NCBI GenBank assembly: GCA_001465935.1
Contig: LNKV01000008.1
Location: 310,001-374,000, forward strand
Reading direction: 5' to 3'
From: Clarireedia homoeocarpa
Lineage: Eukaryota > Ascomycota > Leotiomycetes > Helotiales > Rutstroemiaceae
DNA length: 64,000 nt
Of this stretch, positions 1 to 12,988 are shown piece after piece (position 1 is the first letter of the stretch; each line of letters begins with the position of its first letter). Both the position numbers and the translations under genes were made by a program. The notes below the pieces were generated by a model, which worked only from the letters and a program-made list of their open reading frames with translations, did no database searches and was not told the DNA's origin.

Positions 1-427
1 CCAGCGCTCTCTCCTCCGTATTCGTCGTACTTCTTGGCGCCGCCTTTGCCAACGCCGCTCTTAATCTCACTTTCTCCGCATGCGCAGCCCGATCCGCCAA
101 TCGGGCTTTGCGATCCTCAAGGATACTGGCTCGGCGCAAATGCTGCGCGATATAATTGCTCTGCGACCCGCCCAGGCTGCCATGACGACTCGAAGTATGC
201 GAATGAGCAGATGATATCGAGTTACGTCTGGACGACGCGGCGGATGATTTGCGACGATTATTTGTGGGGCGGTAGAATCGGGCAGCGATGCGTGGTGGAG
301 GCGTGTGTATCCTGTTCTCGGACATCTCTTCGGATATGAGATCCAAGTCTGCGGCTTCTTCTGAGATGCCCGCAGATTCAATGAGATTGCGATCGGGTTC
401 GCTGAGGTCTTCAGCTACGCGGCGCAT
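1..427 (-). CDS. 5' end of a gene running off the left edge; basic Ser/Arg-rich protein, possibly SOK1/TCP11-like
   Basis: An uninterrupted minus-strand frame runs from an ATG at 425-427 to the window edge (142 codons). The product starts MRRVAEDLSEPDRNLIES. It then has a Ser/His/Arg-rich low-complexity stretch (about residues 55-85). Next comes a strongly helical, Ala/Arg/Lys-rich segment containing AQHLRRASILEDRKARLADR (about residues 92-111) followed by AALAKAAP. This helix resembles, from memory, the N-terminal region of fungal SOK1/TCP11-like regulators of cAMP signalling, but no catalytic or diagnostic motif is present in the visible part. The Ala/Arg pattern and lack of stops make it far better coding sequence than the overlapping frames. 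Translation beyond base 1 would be needed to name it. Sure that it is coding, unsure of family. Confidence 0.6.
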   Translation of the reverse strand, partial: MRRVAEDLSEPDRNLIESAGISEEAADLDLISEEMSENRIHTPPPRIAARFYRPTNNRRKSSAASSRRNSISSAHSHTSSRHGSLGGSQSNYIAQHLRRASILEDRKARLADRAAHAEKVRLRAALAKAAPRSTTNTEERAL

Positions 428-950
428 TGTGTGTGAATATTTGTGTGGTGGGTGGGTGGTTTATGTGGACAAATGGATGCGATCTAGGAATTTCCTAGGA
501 TTCTCAGCGGGGCGGTGGGTTTGTCGAAGCTGCAGATGTTCTGCAGATGGTTCAATGAAGGGTTTTAATGATCGGGGTGCGATATCCAAGTGCGAACGAA
601 GACAATGGTTTTATGGTTCTTTGACGTAAATGAATGGCGTAATACATTCGTCCGCTGACAATCTAAAAGATTGTAGAATTGGTAAATACAGTAAGCGCTT
701 TTCCCACCGGGATGAGCAAGTAAGTGGTGATGTGAATCTGGGAGGGTGATTAATAGCAATGAAGTTCTTCTATTCTGCGAAGCATTGGGAGAATTGTATG
801 AAGAGAAGGTAGTAGCTTGTTCCTTCACTCGAGATCAATTAATTGAGGAGGTTGGAGCAGGAGGTTGAAAACGTCGAAATGCGAGCAAAGTCGATGTATC
901 CGGGCGAAATTAAGGATATGATGGGGTTTTGGAATTTGGGGTAGGTTCAA

Positions 951-983
951 GAGCAGAGCAGCGCAGAGCAGAGCAGAGCAGCC
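951..983. repeat. AGAGC pentamer tract
   Basis: About six imperfect copies of GAGCA/AGAGC in tandem. Confidence 0.8.
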
Positions 984-1139
984 AAGGGTAAGAATGATAC
1001 AGAAACCGAAATCCGCGGGCTGCTAGCAGAACAAGAGCGGCTTTTGCTTGGTGATGAAATGGAAGCAGAGGCGGGAAGAAGCACATGGAAGAAGACAGTT
1101 GCCATACGACGTTCCCGGTGTCTCGTACTGTGTTGTGTT

Positions 1140-1180
1140 TCTCGTTTCTCGTTTCTCGCTTCTCGTCTCTCGTTTCTCAT
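1140..1180. repeat. TTTCTCG heptamer tract
   Basis: Imperfect tandem of TTTCTCG, polypyrimidine on the + strand. Confidence 0.75.
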
Positions 1181-1726
1181 CATTTCTAATCATTTCTATA
1201 GCCGCTACTTGCGATATGCTTCAGTCAGTGCTGGGCTATATGATAAGCTATAAGGTATAAGGTACAAGTTCCAAGTTCCAAGGTATGACATGGCTCTCCC
1301 ACTTCACAGTCCAGCCCTATCCACTACTCGATGCTCGTGGACCCTTCGTTCGTGCATCGCCACATCTACACAAGTACCTACTCCAACCTACTGCATCTGG
1401 TGCACAAGTCTTCTTTGTATCCCAACTTTTCTGCCCGCCCAAATTCCTCCCTCTACGTCGTGCCTCATTGCAGCAGTGCGCACATGCACGCGCACACGCA
1501 TGGATACATGCATCAGAATGTCTCAAGTCAATTGAATCAATTGAATGTCTTACTGTACGTGAAGTACATACATACACTACGGTACACTTCGCCTTACTTA
1601 CTTGATCCACCCCCCACGCCGACCCGACATCCCCCATCCACCTCCTCTCCGTCATTCCGATACACGGCCAAAAGAAGTTCTTTATCTCCGGGAATTGTTG
1701 CAGCACGGCACAGTAACCTTATATCC

Positions 1727-1753
1727 TCATTTCATTTCATTTCATTTCATTTC
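1727..1753. repeat. TTCAT pentamer microsatellite
   Basis: About five uninterrupted TTCAT units. Confidence 0.85.
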
Positions 1754-2726
1754 GTCTTGTTTTGTCTTTACAGGCCAAGAATGTTTCATATGAATTTGCT
1801 TTTGCTTGCGATTAAGTAAGTTAAAGGGTGGGTGGCGTTGCCTAGATACAAGAGGTTTGTTCGTATAGTGAGTACTAATGAAGAGGATGGTTGACAAATC
1901 GAAGGAATCGCGCAGTGCAGTGTAGAGCTAACACGGAGGAAGGAAGAAACCGATGAATCACTCCCGCAACTTGCTAACTCTGTATACGAAATCCGACACG
2001 ACTGTACAGTTAAGTTCGTTCGTTGAGTACAAGATCCTGTGAGCATCTAATCTGAAGGATGCGAGATCGTGCGCGGGAGGATGGATGAGTGGCGCAAATT
2101 AGAGTGCCTACTTACTTACTGTACTTCGGATTGCGTGCGGTGCGACGCTGAGTTAATAAAGTTATAAGAAAGCGATCGTGAATGCTGTTTGTTTGGTAAT
2201 CAATTTGATCGATGGACGATGGATGATGGATGGATCAAAGCTGTGTATATGAAGTAAAGCGAATGTAAATTCATAAAGTCATTTGCGTAACAGGTCATAA
2301 AACGAAGCTCTGAATCATGCAGACAAAATATCATTCATCACTGCCGTAACTTTTGCAGGATATACAAATGATCTCGAACCTTCATAAAACATAAGATAGA
2401 CTCATAGATAAATCCAAAGTTACTGCACAAGAATATAAGGATATTTGTATCTTTTTTTGTTTTTTTTTTTTGTATAGTTTTATTTTCATCTCATTGATAT
2501 CAAAAAAATAATGTCTTCCCTAAATCGAACAATCAATCCAAAATTTACACGAAACCCCATCTTTTCTCCGCTCCCAGAACAGAGCTATCTATCTCCAAAA
2601 CCCAATCCATGATATCCTCCGAAGGTTATAAAAGCATGCGCACAGTTGAACAAAGGAAACCACTACATCTAATACTTCATCAAACGACCATCGCTTTCAT
2701 GACGGACGTTGTTGTTTTTGTTTCAT

Positions 2727-4489
2727 TTACAACTTGATGGGGGAAGCAGTGCCAGTGGGTCTGGTCTTGGAGATGAATCCAGAGGATGAGCATGGCTTCT
2801 TGATGGTAGAGGTAGCGACAGTTCCGTTTCCGTAGAAGGGGATGCTGGAAACGGCGGCGGTGGTGGCTGCGATTGGGACAACGGTGGCAGTGCTGACGGA
2901 GACACCTTCGGCAGATGAGGCAGCGGCGGAAGCGGGAGCAGAGGTAGCAACAACTGCAGAGACGATAGAGGAGATAGCGCCAGTGGCCTCAGATCCAGCG
3001 GTCTAGGGAAAAAACATTAGAGGTTGACCAAGAGAAAATTCATTCAATAGAAACTTACCACAGTGACGGTGGAGGCAGCAACGGTGACAGTGGAGGCAGC
3101 AGCGGTGACAGTGACGGTGGCAGCTGAGCCAGCGCAAGCGCACTCCTCACCAGAGGATGAGCCAGCTGATCCAGAGCCGGATCCAGAGCTGGATCCAGAT
3201 GAACCTGAACCAGATCCAGATGAGCTAGATCCAGATGAGCTAGATCCAGATCCAGATGAACCGGAGCTGGAGCCGGATGAACCAGATGAGATTCCGGATG
3301 AAGCACCAGCAGAGGCGACAGCGGATGGAACAGCTGAAACGGTGATGTAGTGGGTGGATGTGGAGGTACCGTAGATGGTGGTGGTGAGGGAGGTGGTGGA
3401 TTGACCTTCAGAAACACCTGCAGCACCTGAAGAAACGGCTTGGTTGTTTCCAGATCCAGAAGAGGCACCGGCAGTGATAGTTGGGGTGACGGTAGCGTAG
3501 ATGGTCTATTTAAATTAGTGATAATTCAGTGATAAAAGATGGGAATGATAACTTACGGATTGGGTGGTCTCGTAGATGGTGGTGGTAACAACGGTGGTGG
3601 AGGTACCAGATCCGAGAGTGTAGGTCAAAGTGTGGGAGGTGGCAGCAGCGACAGTGGAGATAGCGCTAACAACACCAGTGCCAAGAGGAACTGAAACTGG
3701 GGCAGATCCAGATGGAGCAGCAACACCAGCGACGGAAGATGGAACAGTGACACCGAGAGCGCTAGATGCGCCGGCTACGGAAGATGAGACTGATCCAGAT
3801 GGGGCGGCTCCAGATGGGGCGGCACCAGATGGACCGACAACGCCGGAAGCGACGGAAGATGGAGCAGTGACACCGAGAGCGCTAGATGCGCCGGCTACGG
3901 AAGATGAGACTGATCCAGATGGGACAGCACCAGATGGGCCAACAACACCGGAAGCGACAGATGATGCACCTGGAACGTAGACAGATGGAAGAGCAGCAGA
4001 TGAAGCAGCGATGCCCGAGGCAGTTGTAACAGCTCCTGTTCCAACAGCAGATCCGGTAAGGGATGCAACGGACGAGGAGGCAGTTGGGGTGACCTCGATT
4101 CCGAGAGCCGATGAGGCAGAGGAGGCAGATGCAATGCTCTCAGAGAAAGAGGACATAGCAGAGGACAAGTGCTTGCTGGTGATAGCGGAGCTAGCAGACT
4201 CAGCAGCAGTCACTGGGCAAACAGTGGTAGCCAAAGTGATGGTGTCAGTGACAACAACGGCGCTAACACCCTCAGCGGAGCTGGTGGTTCGGGCTGGGCA
4301 GTTGGTGACGGTAGCAGCGCAGCTGATGACGGTTCGGACGGTGGTAGCGAAGACGGTCAAGGTGGTCTGGGGCTCAGCGGTGGTGGTGCTGTTGCTCAAA
4401 TGACGCTTGAGATGCATGTGGGCAGGAGCCTTAGGAGAGGCCATGGCAGCGCCGGCCATGAGGGCCAAAGAGAGGGTGGGGAAATGCAT
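2727..4489 (-). CDS. Secreted Ser/Thr/Ala-rich cell-wall-like protein with internal repeats
   Basis: Three exons, 4489-3557, 3505-3059 and 3002-2727, with GTAAGT donors and TAG acceptors; both introns are phase 0. The product is 551 aa. I chose the Met at 4489 because MHFPTLSLALMAGAAMASP is a good secretion signal; an in-frame ATG at 4558 would bury it behind 23 polar residues. The mature chain is almost entirely Ser, Thr, Ala, Val and Gly. It has TTT/VVTTTIY-type motifs, an imperfect 40-residue repeat (SSVAGASSALGVT...PSSVASGVVGPSGA) in exon 1, and a long Ser/Gly tract ending in a CAC motif in exon 2. This composition is typical of heavily O-glycosylated wall proteins or adhesins. The C-terminus ends ...SPIKL with no hydrophobic GPI-attachment tail, so a GPI anchor is not supported. 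Function beyond surface or wall location is not inferable. Confidence 0.82.
3721..3960 (-). repeat. 120-bp tandem duplication inside the Ser-rich gene
   Basis: Two adjacent 120-bp units (3721-3840 and 3841-3960) are nearly identical over their first 80 bases and then diverge partly. Each encodes one 40-residue repeat, so copy changes keep the frame. Confidence 0.85.
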
Positions 4490-7400
4490 TTTTGCAGGAA
4501 TCGGTCTGTCTAGATATGATTGAAAAGTCGTAAATTCCTCGTACGCGGTATCAAGCAATCAATGCTCTTGTCTCGAAAGCCCCTATGCTACACGGAAATG
4601 AATGCTATGTACCCAAGATGCGAATTTGTATGTGCGGATGGATCGTCAAAGTGATGGTTCGAGGAGCGAGTCGGTTGATAAAATGAGCGAAAGTCGATTC
4701 CGCCGAGAGTGTAGCTTTCAATGTTTTAAAGAATGACTGTAGAGTTGGAATAAGAGAAAGAGACTCTTTGGTGTAAAAGGGACTTTGTGGTAAGGACTGT
4801 GAGTGATCAAAAGAGAAGATATCTCGAGAGGAGGGAGGGAAGGGAAACTTTTAAAGAAAATGAGATGACGGGGCAAACGGCAAAAGCGAGCGTACAGCAG
4901 GCACCACAAGAAAAGTGGAACAACGGGTGGAAATTTTTTATGAAGTGAACCGGGATGACTTTGGAGCACAAGGCCATGTTTGATTCGTCCAGGGCTCATG
5001 TAATTGGAGTAGAGGCTTCCATTCTGGTTCGCTGCTCGTGCTTCCCTACCACTTTTCTTTCGCTCTTGGAGGGGGTGGGCGCACATGGGTCCATGCAGGT
5101 ACAGAGGGGATTCACCGCAAAGTGACCACACCAGCTCGACCAGGTAATCTGTAAGCGGCGACGGCGGCGGGTTGACGGACCTGGTCCTGCAGCAAAACGC
5201 TTGGAGGATCGATGGAAGCACACAAGCTTGTTGTCTTATTCAGGGGTAAGCGGTGGCATTAGTACTTGATTAGGGCTTAGTGGTGGTTGCATTTCCCTCG
5301 GCATCTGCCAATGGGAAGCGATTGCTAAAGGGGTACCTGGAAAGCGCCCAGGGACCAGTGGATCCTCCCGGATTGAAATGGAGTTGATCTGATGTTGTGA
5401 ATGGTCAGAGAAAGCGCTCGCATCAAGCAAATTGGAGATTTAGGGAACAAAAGACTGTTTCAAAGGATTCGGTTGGCTTGACTGATTGGCTGGTGAAACC
5501 GTGGCAGATGTCTATTCATCTCCATCTCTGTTCCGGGTGCAAACAGCGGATGGGATATGGGATAAGCTTCAATAAGCACAGTGTACTTTGTAAATGCTTG
5601 TATTCTTTCTTCTGTTCTCTTTCTCTCAAACAACTGTTGTAGGAGAATTAAAGGCTGAGGGGACGAAAAAGAATCGTTCGTCCGCTGTTCTGTGTTCTGT
5701 GCTCTGCGCATAGAACGATGTTCAAGCCCCATGTTTCCTCTTTATGAGGTGCCCACTGCCCACTGCCCACCCACAACTATGTGAGAGGGAAGGTTTTCTA
5801 GACGACATTTATGAAAGTGGATCACTCAATGTATATATGCGCGCACTTACATAGTAACTGTACATACCTAAACCGTGTACGATATAATACGAGCGTGTAA
5901 GTTATTGTTTTTCCTTTTCCCAATGTAATCAATCGCTCTTAGCAAGACCACGTATTACCCAGCATCTTGATGACGACTTTGTACATTTCCCCCGTAGAAC
6001 CAATCGGAAATTAAAAGGGTCAAATTACTGTCTATCTTGTGTTTGTCCAAACATCGCCTTACCGGTTACTCTTTGCTGGTGAAAGGAAAGACACGAAAGG
6101 CAAGAAAAGACAATTCCGACGGGAAAGCCAAGCCAAGGAGGCCAAGCTTTGAATGATGAACCGACCATTGGACGGTCAAGGCAAGACACACCAGGCCTAA
6201 TTCTAAAAGTCGTTGGAAAAGGCTCGAAAGCGGCACATGAGTTGCGCTGTGCAAATAATTTCCATCTCGCCATACAAATAATTTCCATCTCCCCAATACA
6301 GTACACACACAATACCCAGTCCCCAGTCCCCAGTCCGTGTCAAGATGCCAAGACGTCGAGGATAGCGATAGCATGACTCTTTGCCCCTACCAAACTGCCA
6401 CCGTACATAACTCATAACTTCTCCAGTTTGGGGCTTAGAGAAAAGCTGCCGTGCTGCTACTGAATGCATTTCCTGATCTTCACGACACCAAACCACATGG
6501 TCCCGAGACCCGAACAGAAGTGTCCAGAGGCCCGAACAGAAACGTGCAACCATTTTTATCGTGGCTTCGCATTTGGGCTGTGCTGAGGTTTGAGAACTAG
6601 GGCCTGTCCGGTCCCCTCGGGAGTTCCCCTATGACACAAGACAAGACCGTTTTGTCTTTCTTTCTGTCTGTCTGTCGGTCTTTCTTTCTCATTCTTACCA
6701 TTCTTACCCTTCTCCTTTCTCCTCCAAGCGAGGAGCAAGACTCAGCCACTTATCCGACGGTACTCGAGTCGGAGATATGTTTTAGAGGAGGACTTCGCCG
6801 CTCATGCGAATAACCTCAAGTCTAAGCTGGAAGCTGGAAGCTTGAATCCCGAGTCTTGCCTCTTAAATGGTTCATTATTGCCGTGCCGTGAGACGAAGCA
6901 CATCTTTTCATCTCATTTGGCGTTTCCGTCACCCAGCGCAACCAAATCCAGCGGCAACCCCAGCGCCAAATAGTCCGAAGAGTCCAAATAAACCAAGAAC
7001 CACCGGACGCCCAATCCAATGGAACCCAGTAACCTTAGAATTCAACTGCACATACAAAGTGCTTCCCGTACACACACCTCTCTCTCTTTCAGCCCAGTCG
7101 CTCACTCACTGTGCACAATCGTTCGTCCGTTCTCTCGTCCCTTCATGAAACTTGGCTATTTTGCATAAAATCGTAATTTCTCATTCCTTCATTCCACCCA
7201 ACCCATAACCCCTGCCGAGATCTCGTCGCGAGATGGAAACTAGTCCAGTCCAAGTCTAGTCCAAGTCTAGTCCAGTCCATACTATCTATGCTCTTTACGC
7301 AAATCCGTTCTAGATTCTCTCCGTCAACGCTCTCTCACTCTTTGTTACGCGCCTCTCCACAATTCTTTTTCCATCTTTTCTCCTCTGTGTGCTTAGCCCT

Positions 7401-7560
7401 CTGTGTGCTTAGTACCATCGCATCGTATCGTGTATCGACCGCGAATATGATCTCTCCGGCCAGGCTGAGCGAACGGGCGGGTCTGGGTAGCGAGCTAGCT
7501 GGGCTTGATTACTGGAGACCTCGTACAGGAACATGAACTATGGGGATGAAGATGATGGTT

Positions 7561-7607
7561 ATGGTTGTGGCCATGGTTGTGGCCATGGTTGTGGCCATGG
7601 TTATGGC
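7561..7607. repeat. 12-bp minisatellite ATGGTTGTGGCC
   Basis: Three exact 12-bp copies (7561-7596) plus a partial fourth. Confidence 0.9.
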
Positions 7608-8010
7608 TCTGTATGGGCAGATTTCCAAGTTAGGAAATCATCCCTCCATTCTCATCATCCTCGTTCTCCTGCTCGCCCGCCCCTTCCATTCTCTTCCCTT
7701 TCCCCCTCCCTGATATCGGTACCAAAAAATCATATCCCTTACTACACATAGAACTATCCACACCCATATCCAAAGTCTCACCTTAATTCCATCCTCATAT
7801 AATTAATTTCCATATCTAACTTACCGGCCGACATCAGTGAGAAGTCAACCTTTTCGTCAGCCGTTTCCGGCATGTAATCTCAGCGCTTCTACGAAATATC
7901 AATCTATACTTACCTATACTTACACACTAATTCTAGCTGTATGTCTACTATAAGGTTAAGGCGAAGCGCCCACTTGTGAGATTCATGCCCATTTTACCTC
8001 GCTGCACCCT

Positions 8011-8041
8011 ATCCATCCATCCATCCATCCATCCATCCATC
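8011..8041. repeat. ATCC tetranucleotide microsatellite
   Basis: About 7.5 uninterrupted ATCC units. Confidence 0.95.
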
Positions 8042-9023
8042 TTCACAACCCATCGTCGTCATCCTCATCAAAAATAGCCAAGCAAACCAAACCATCCACC
8101 CGAAGACCGCAGGCCGCAGCCAGATTCTAGGCTCACTCCTACCCAACTCAATTGATCCTTCCTTTTCTTTTCCCGCATGAAAGAAACCCCACTCTCTTTG
8201 ACATACCGACACAGACAAGCCACCCAGCTCCTCAATCTCGCTTCGTCTTGGCGCCCGCGCCCGCGAGCGGTATTTTTTGGGGATAAAAGAGAGAGGGATG
8301 GGTTTCCTTGTTTGGTGTGCGTGGAGGGAGGGAGCGAGGGAGCGAGGGAGGAAAGTGGAATTGAATGGAATATTTTGGGTTTTTTATTATATGAAGTGGT
8401 AAGTCGAATTGAAGGAGAAGAAAAGGACGGAAAAGAAACGGAAAGAGAGGTTAAACTTGTTTTATACACAATGAGTTAGTTAACTTATGCTTTGCATTTA
8501 TCTCAGAGTACTGTACTGTACTTGCAGGTAGGATAATTGAGAGGCCTTGGAGAATCTATAAAATATAACTGGCGCAACAGACAGGTACGAGCTATGAATA
8601 GAACGGAATTCCGGTATAGATTGCTAGCTGAAGGCACAGCAAGATAGGTCGCTTTGATATGCGTATCCGATCGTACTTCGTGCAGTCAACTTGTTGATGT
8701 TCCGGTGGAACGACCATGGATGAAGGCTAGGTACGCTACAATATGCGTTTGGGGCGCTCGTCGTGAGGTTTGAACTTCTTAAACCTCGCAGCATAGTTGC
8801 TTGTGATTTGCTATCTATCTATCTATCCCATCGCTTTGTGCTTTTGCTTTTGCTCTTCGAGGTTTGAGTGGTTGTTACAGCTTTCTGTATGTAATATCCT
8901 TTCTTCTCATGTTTTCAATTTCGATTGATTCGTCCGAAAGAACTGGAACTTCATAGAACAGTGGAAAGCTCCACCGGTGGTTCGTCTTCCCTGGTCCTTT
9001 TGGCTTTCATGCGGACTGTCTCT

Positions 9024-9046
9024 CTCGTCTCGTCTCGTCTCGTCTC
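9024..9046. repeat. CTCGT pentamer tract
   Basis: Four to five tandem TCTCG/CTCGT units. Confidence 0.8.
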
Positions 9047-10237
9047 TCCTCGTGTCTGTCATCTCCGCTTCTCTTCTGTATCGGCCAGCCCCACGACGAA
9101 CTCATTCTAGAGCGACCGTGGAACAATAAAGTCTTACGAGCTTGGTGGACTTTCACCTTGATGTATCCATACATATCTTTGTGCATGCTCGGATAGTTTC
9201 TGGGTCGACTCTAGTTATGATTCGTCTCATCTCGTGTGTCGCGATGGTACCGATCTCTAAGATCCACCTCGTGTAAGTCAGCGGGTGTGCTGTGTGCTGT
9301 GGGTCGTGTAGGGTTGGGTCGACGAGTTTAAATATTGCTGGAGGAATGGAAGGCTTGAAGAGATCTAAAAGGTGCAGAAAAGAATCCCTTTTATCTTTCT
9401 TCTTCTACGCAGCCTGCCTTTGATGGTTGTAAAAAGGGGGTGCTTGAACTCAAGGACTGTAGCTCTGTATTGGAGTGAGGGTTCAAATATGCCCAGAGGA
9501 TGATCGAACCATGGACTACTTGGATACACTGAGGACCATCAGGAAAATGATGGTCCATAGATTTCTGCATGCTCGTACCACCATATGAGATTTATTTTTC
9601 ACACAATCTCAACCACAGCAACTTGTTACCTCGGATATCTAGGTAATACCTCTTCCAGCGTCTAAACGAACGTTGCGATACTCTATTTCTTATGCTTATG
9701 AGCGTGCGATATGAGATGGGCGACGCGAATCTGACCTGAGTCCATCGAGCAATCTTCAACTAGCATGATCGTTGGTGTCGGCATTGAAGATAGCGACTGT
9801 TGTGCTTATGGGGTCTCACTTATTATTCCACAGCCACTACGCATCATTGAGACTTGGTGATGGTGCAAGCGAATGAGTTGTTGATTGCGATATTGTAAGG
9901 TACTTGAAGTGGGAGTATGTACGTCCCAGTAGCACGTGTAGAAGGAGATCCGGTGGGTAGTCACTCTGTACTACACCGTATAGGCCATAAAAGAAGGGGG
10001 GGGGAAGCGGTCTGATTTTTCTAGAATACGTGGGAACCAGTCCCTTATACAATATAATCTATCTAAGTAACTTACACTAACCCAAAAGAAGGGATATTAC
10101 ACGCCCACAATATATGTATAGCGATATAGCGTGATGCATCTATTATGTCGTCAAGCCCGGCTACACATGACCTAAAAGCATACGATTCTTCGAAATCCTA
10201 CGTCCATGGGTATATCATCTATTAACAACCAGCATAA

Positions 10238-12050
10238 TCAATTCTGAACTTTCACCAACTTATTGATACTCGTTCCATCACTCAAAATCTCCATCTCTTC
10301 CTCAATCCTGTATCCATACCACTTTGGCAGCGCAACAAAGTTTATATACCACGCCAGCACACCAAATAAAATGCTACCGAGATCAGTCAGCATCATTAAT
10401 ACATATCGAAAAATGCACAACTTACATTCCAATCCCTACAATCGCATAAGTAGCATAAAAGAAGCCAACATCCGCCTGGCCATCCTTCGGTGGAAAGAAC
10501 GGTCCCGCAATCAGCGCTAAACATACCACAATCCGTAAGTATACAGCAGGCAGCCATGCCTTGAATGGACGTTTCAAGTCACTGCGCGTTCTTCGCAACC
10601 AGAGGAGGCCGAGAGATGTAGCCAGGACGGCGAATTGGCCCGGATAGCCTTCGACGTCTAGAATGAAATTATAGACGTCTCCGCGTGGCGGGATTGCGAT
10701 GACGAGAAATGAGGGAATATAGTGGACTATCAGGCCGCCGAGAGGTGCGCCGAAAGGTTTCGAAGAGGAGAGATATTGGGAATAGGGGAGGAAGCCTTGA
10801 CGGGCGATTTCTTGGTTCAGACGCGCCTGTTTACGGTTAGTTGATACGGGGATATGTTGTATTCTTGGGGGGTGGGTGCTTACAAGTGCAAATGTAACAA
10901 CCATGACGTTGCCTGCGGCGGAAAGCGCAATTGCAAGCGGTAGTAATATCCTTCCCACGTGCTGTCCAAAGACTCTTTCAAAGAACAAAGCAGCGATAAG
11001 TTGACCGCTTTCTTTCACTTCTTCGAGTGGAACTACCGACAAATATGCAATGTTGGCCAGGGGATACAACGCACAAGCTGTAGCCAGTGCTGCCGGAGCG
11101 ACTGTTTTCAACGTCCGTACAGGATTCTTAACCTCATTCAGAACATTATTCAAGTTCTGCAGTCCTGCATATGAATACGAAACTTTGAAAACAGAAGTAG
11201 TAATAGTTCCCCATCCCCAGTTTGAACCCTCCCACAACCCATCCCAAGACATTCGACTCCTCCCATCAGCCCCTAGGGTCTGGGATGGATCATCCGGAAG
11301 CTTCACTCCAAACAGCACTACGAATATTCCCGTCAACGCCATGAACAATACCAACCCAACTTTGATCCATCCCAACGCATTCTGGATCCTGATGCCCGTC
11401 TTCAAAAAACACCCATGCACAACCGTAATGGCAGTTAACAAGCCCAACGCAATGCTCTTCTGCCCTACCTCGGTGCCTTTTGCCCCAAAGGCAAAAAGCA
11501 CATACTCTCCAAAGATAATGCAATTGCTCGCGGTGAAACCCAACAGGACCGCCTGCACGGCGACCAGCGTGCTCGCCAAGAACCGCGGTTTCGGATACGT
11601 GAACTCGAGGTAGACTTTTTCGCCGCCGGAGCGCGGCAGCATGCAGCCGTATTCGAGGGAGACGATCATGCCGCAGTAGGCGAGGGCGGCGCCGGCGATC
11701 CAGAGGAGGAAGGCGAGCCCGATGGAGCCGGTGGAGCGGAGGATGGGCCCGGGAGTGGCGAAGATGCCGGAGCCGATTACGCGGGAGATGACGAGGATGT
11801 AGGCGCTGGACCAGGTGAGGTTGCGGCCGATGGGCGAGGAGGTGGGGAGGGTGGTATCTTGGAGTTCGGGGGCGGGTTTGAGAAGGGGAGGTGCGAGGGA
11901 TGTTGGGGATGAGGAGGGTGAGGGAGAATGGGAAGAGAGAAGTGGCGAGGAGGCGGTTGGAGAGTGAGGGCGGGGATGGGGTGGGTAGCTTGAGGCCATG
12001 GTGAAAGGAGGGAGACTGTAGCCAAGCTCTGCTGTGCTGTCTTCTTGCAT
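10238..12050 (-). CDS. MUP1-like amino-acid (methionine) permease, LAT/APC family
   Basis: Exons 12050-10884, 10826-10426 and 10373-10238, with introns of 57 nt (GTAAGC...CAG, in frame and stop-free, so easily missed) and 52 nt (GTAAGT...TAG). From the ATG at 12050 the protein is 567 aa. A second in-frame ATG at 11999 has the better context (ACCATGG) and may be the real start. After a Pro/Ser-rich cytosolic tail comes SRVIGSGIFATPGPIL, the GSGIF substrate-binding segment of TM1 in APC-superfamily carriers. About twelve hydrophobic segments follow, as does the family signature ARLNQEIARQGFLP. The C-terminal exon gives LPKWYGYRIEEE, the usual end of fungal MUP1-type methionine permeases. It should act at the plasma membrane as a proton-coupled importer. 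Substrate is inferred from family only; other neutral amino acids are possible. Confidence 0.88.
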
Positions 12051-12988
12051 TAGGTGTCGAGAATGCTATACGACGACAGCATCTGTCTACTAGTAGGAGT
12101 GATAGATGCAGAGTACGACGAAGTTGCGCAGAAAGAATTGCAAACAGTAAATGAACATATGAAAATATATTTGGAGCGTATATCTGCAGTTGGCTGGAGA
12201 TGTCGCCGCCAACAAAGATAGCACAATCTATCTTATTCAAGTACGCTTATACTGTCATTTGAGCAACATGCACACAAAGGTTGGTGATTATCAGTGAGAC
12301 AGTTTGTCCTTCCTGTGATGTCTCCAATAACCAATAACATATCTGGATATGGCCAGCATGATTACCAAGCCCCCACGAGATTCTGGTATCAAGAACCATG
12401 CGGATGACACCATAAGTAATATTTCAAGAGTGCTGTTTCAGTAGGTGTGTGGTACCAGACGCGACACTGTACGATGACATTCGACGCGACAATTGCGTGC
12501 TCATCCTTTCTTATCATGGGCCGGAACTCGGCCGAACAACCTGTCTATCAGACACGCGGCAGAGTCTTTGAAATCAAAAACACCTCGATCAGAATACCAT
12601 AACCAGTGGTTCCTGTTAGAGTTCGATAGTATGGGGAAGGGGGGTTTGGGTTGCGCCTTTCCCGATGCATGTTGGACATGTTCGGCGCGCCGTGGAGGAG
12701 GGAACGGTCGAATTGATTGCGCCATTACCTTGCAAAGATGCGGGGTTGACTACAAGTAATCATGTGAAGTCCGCTGGTGCTTTGAAATCAGGTTAGATTA
12801 GTAATTAATTGTGCTGGGTTGAGGTCAGTACGCATAATGAAGTTGTCGTTCAACTATTTATATGGCTGTATCCGTCGCTTGGGGGGGGATCCATCAGATG
12901 AGCTACATTAAGAGCATCATTAAGAGCACCATATCTATTCATTAATTCTCGAGTGTTTGACCAAAAATTATTTGATATCGAAGCGAAG
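12051..12988. other. Divergent intergenic region between permease and CmcJ-like gene
   Basis: The two genes are transcribed away from each other, so this 0.9-kb stretch holds both promoters. A G8 run lies at about 12882. No gene or clear operator seen. Confidence 0.6.

Larger units (their letters stand above)
428..2726. other. Intergenic, 2.3 kb, no gene seen
   Basis: Upstream region of the left-edge gene and downstream region of the Ser-rich gene. Short open frames here are low-complexity and have no family resemblance. The stretch holds three simple-sequence tracts, listed separately, and a poly-T run near 2452-2472. Confidence 0.6.
4490..10237. other. Long intergenic region, 5.7 kb, no gene supported
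   Basis: Open frames on both strands are short and low-complexity and show no domain-like sequence or consistent splice structure. The part next to 4490 is the Ser-rich gene's promoter and the part next to 10237 is the permease's 3' flank. The middle is full of CT-rich and simple repeats. I saw no tRNA-like B box or other RNA gene. Confidence 0.55.

Noticed and set aside
1331..1819. 162-codon + strand open frame in CT-rich DNA
   Set aside because: Ser/His/Pro-rich low-complexity translation typical of polypyrimidine intergenic sequence.
4718..5221. 167-codon minus-strand open frame upstream of the Ser-rich gene
   Set aside because: Lies in the promoter region, no family character, probably chance in CT-rich sequence.
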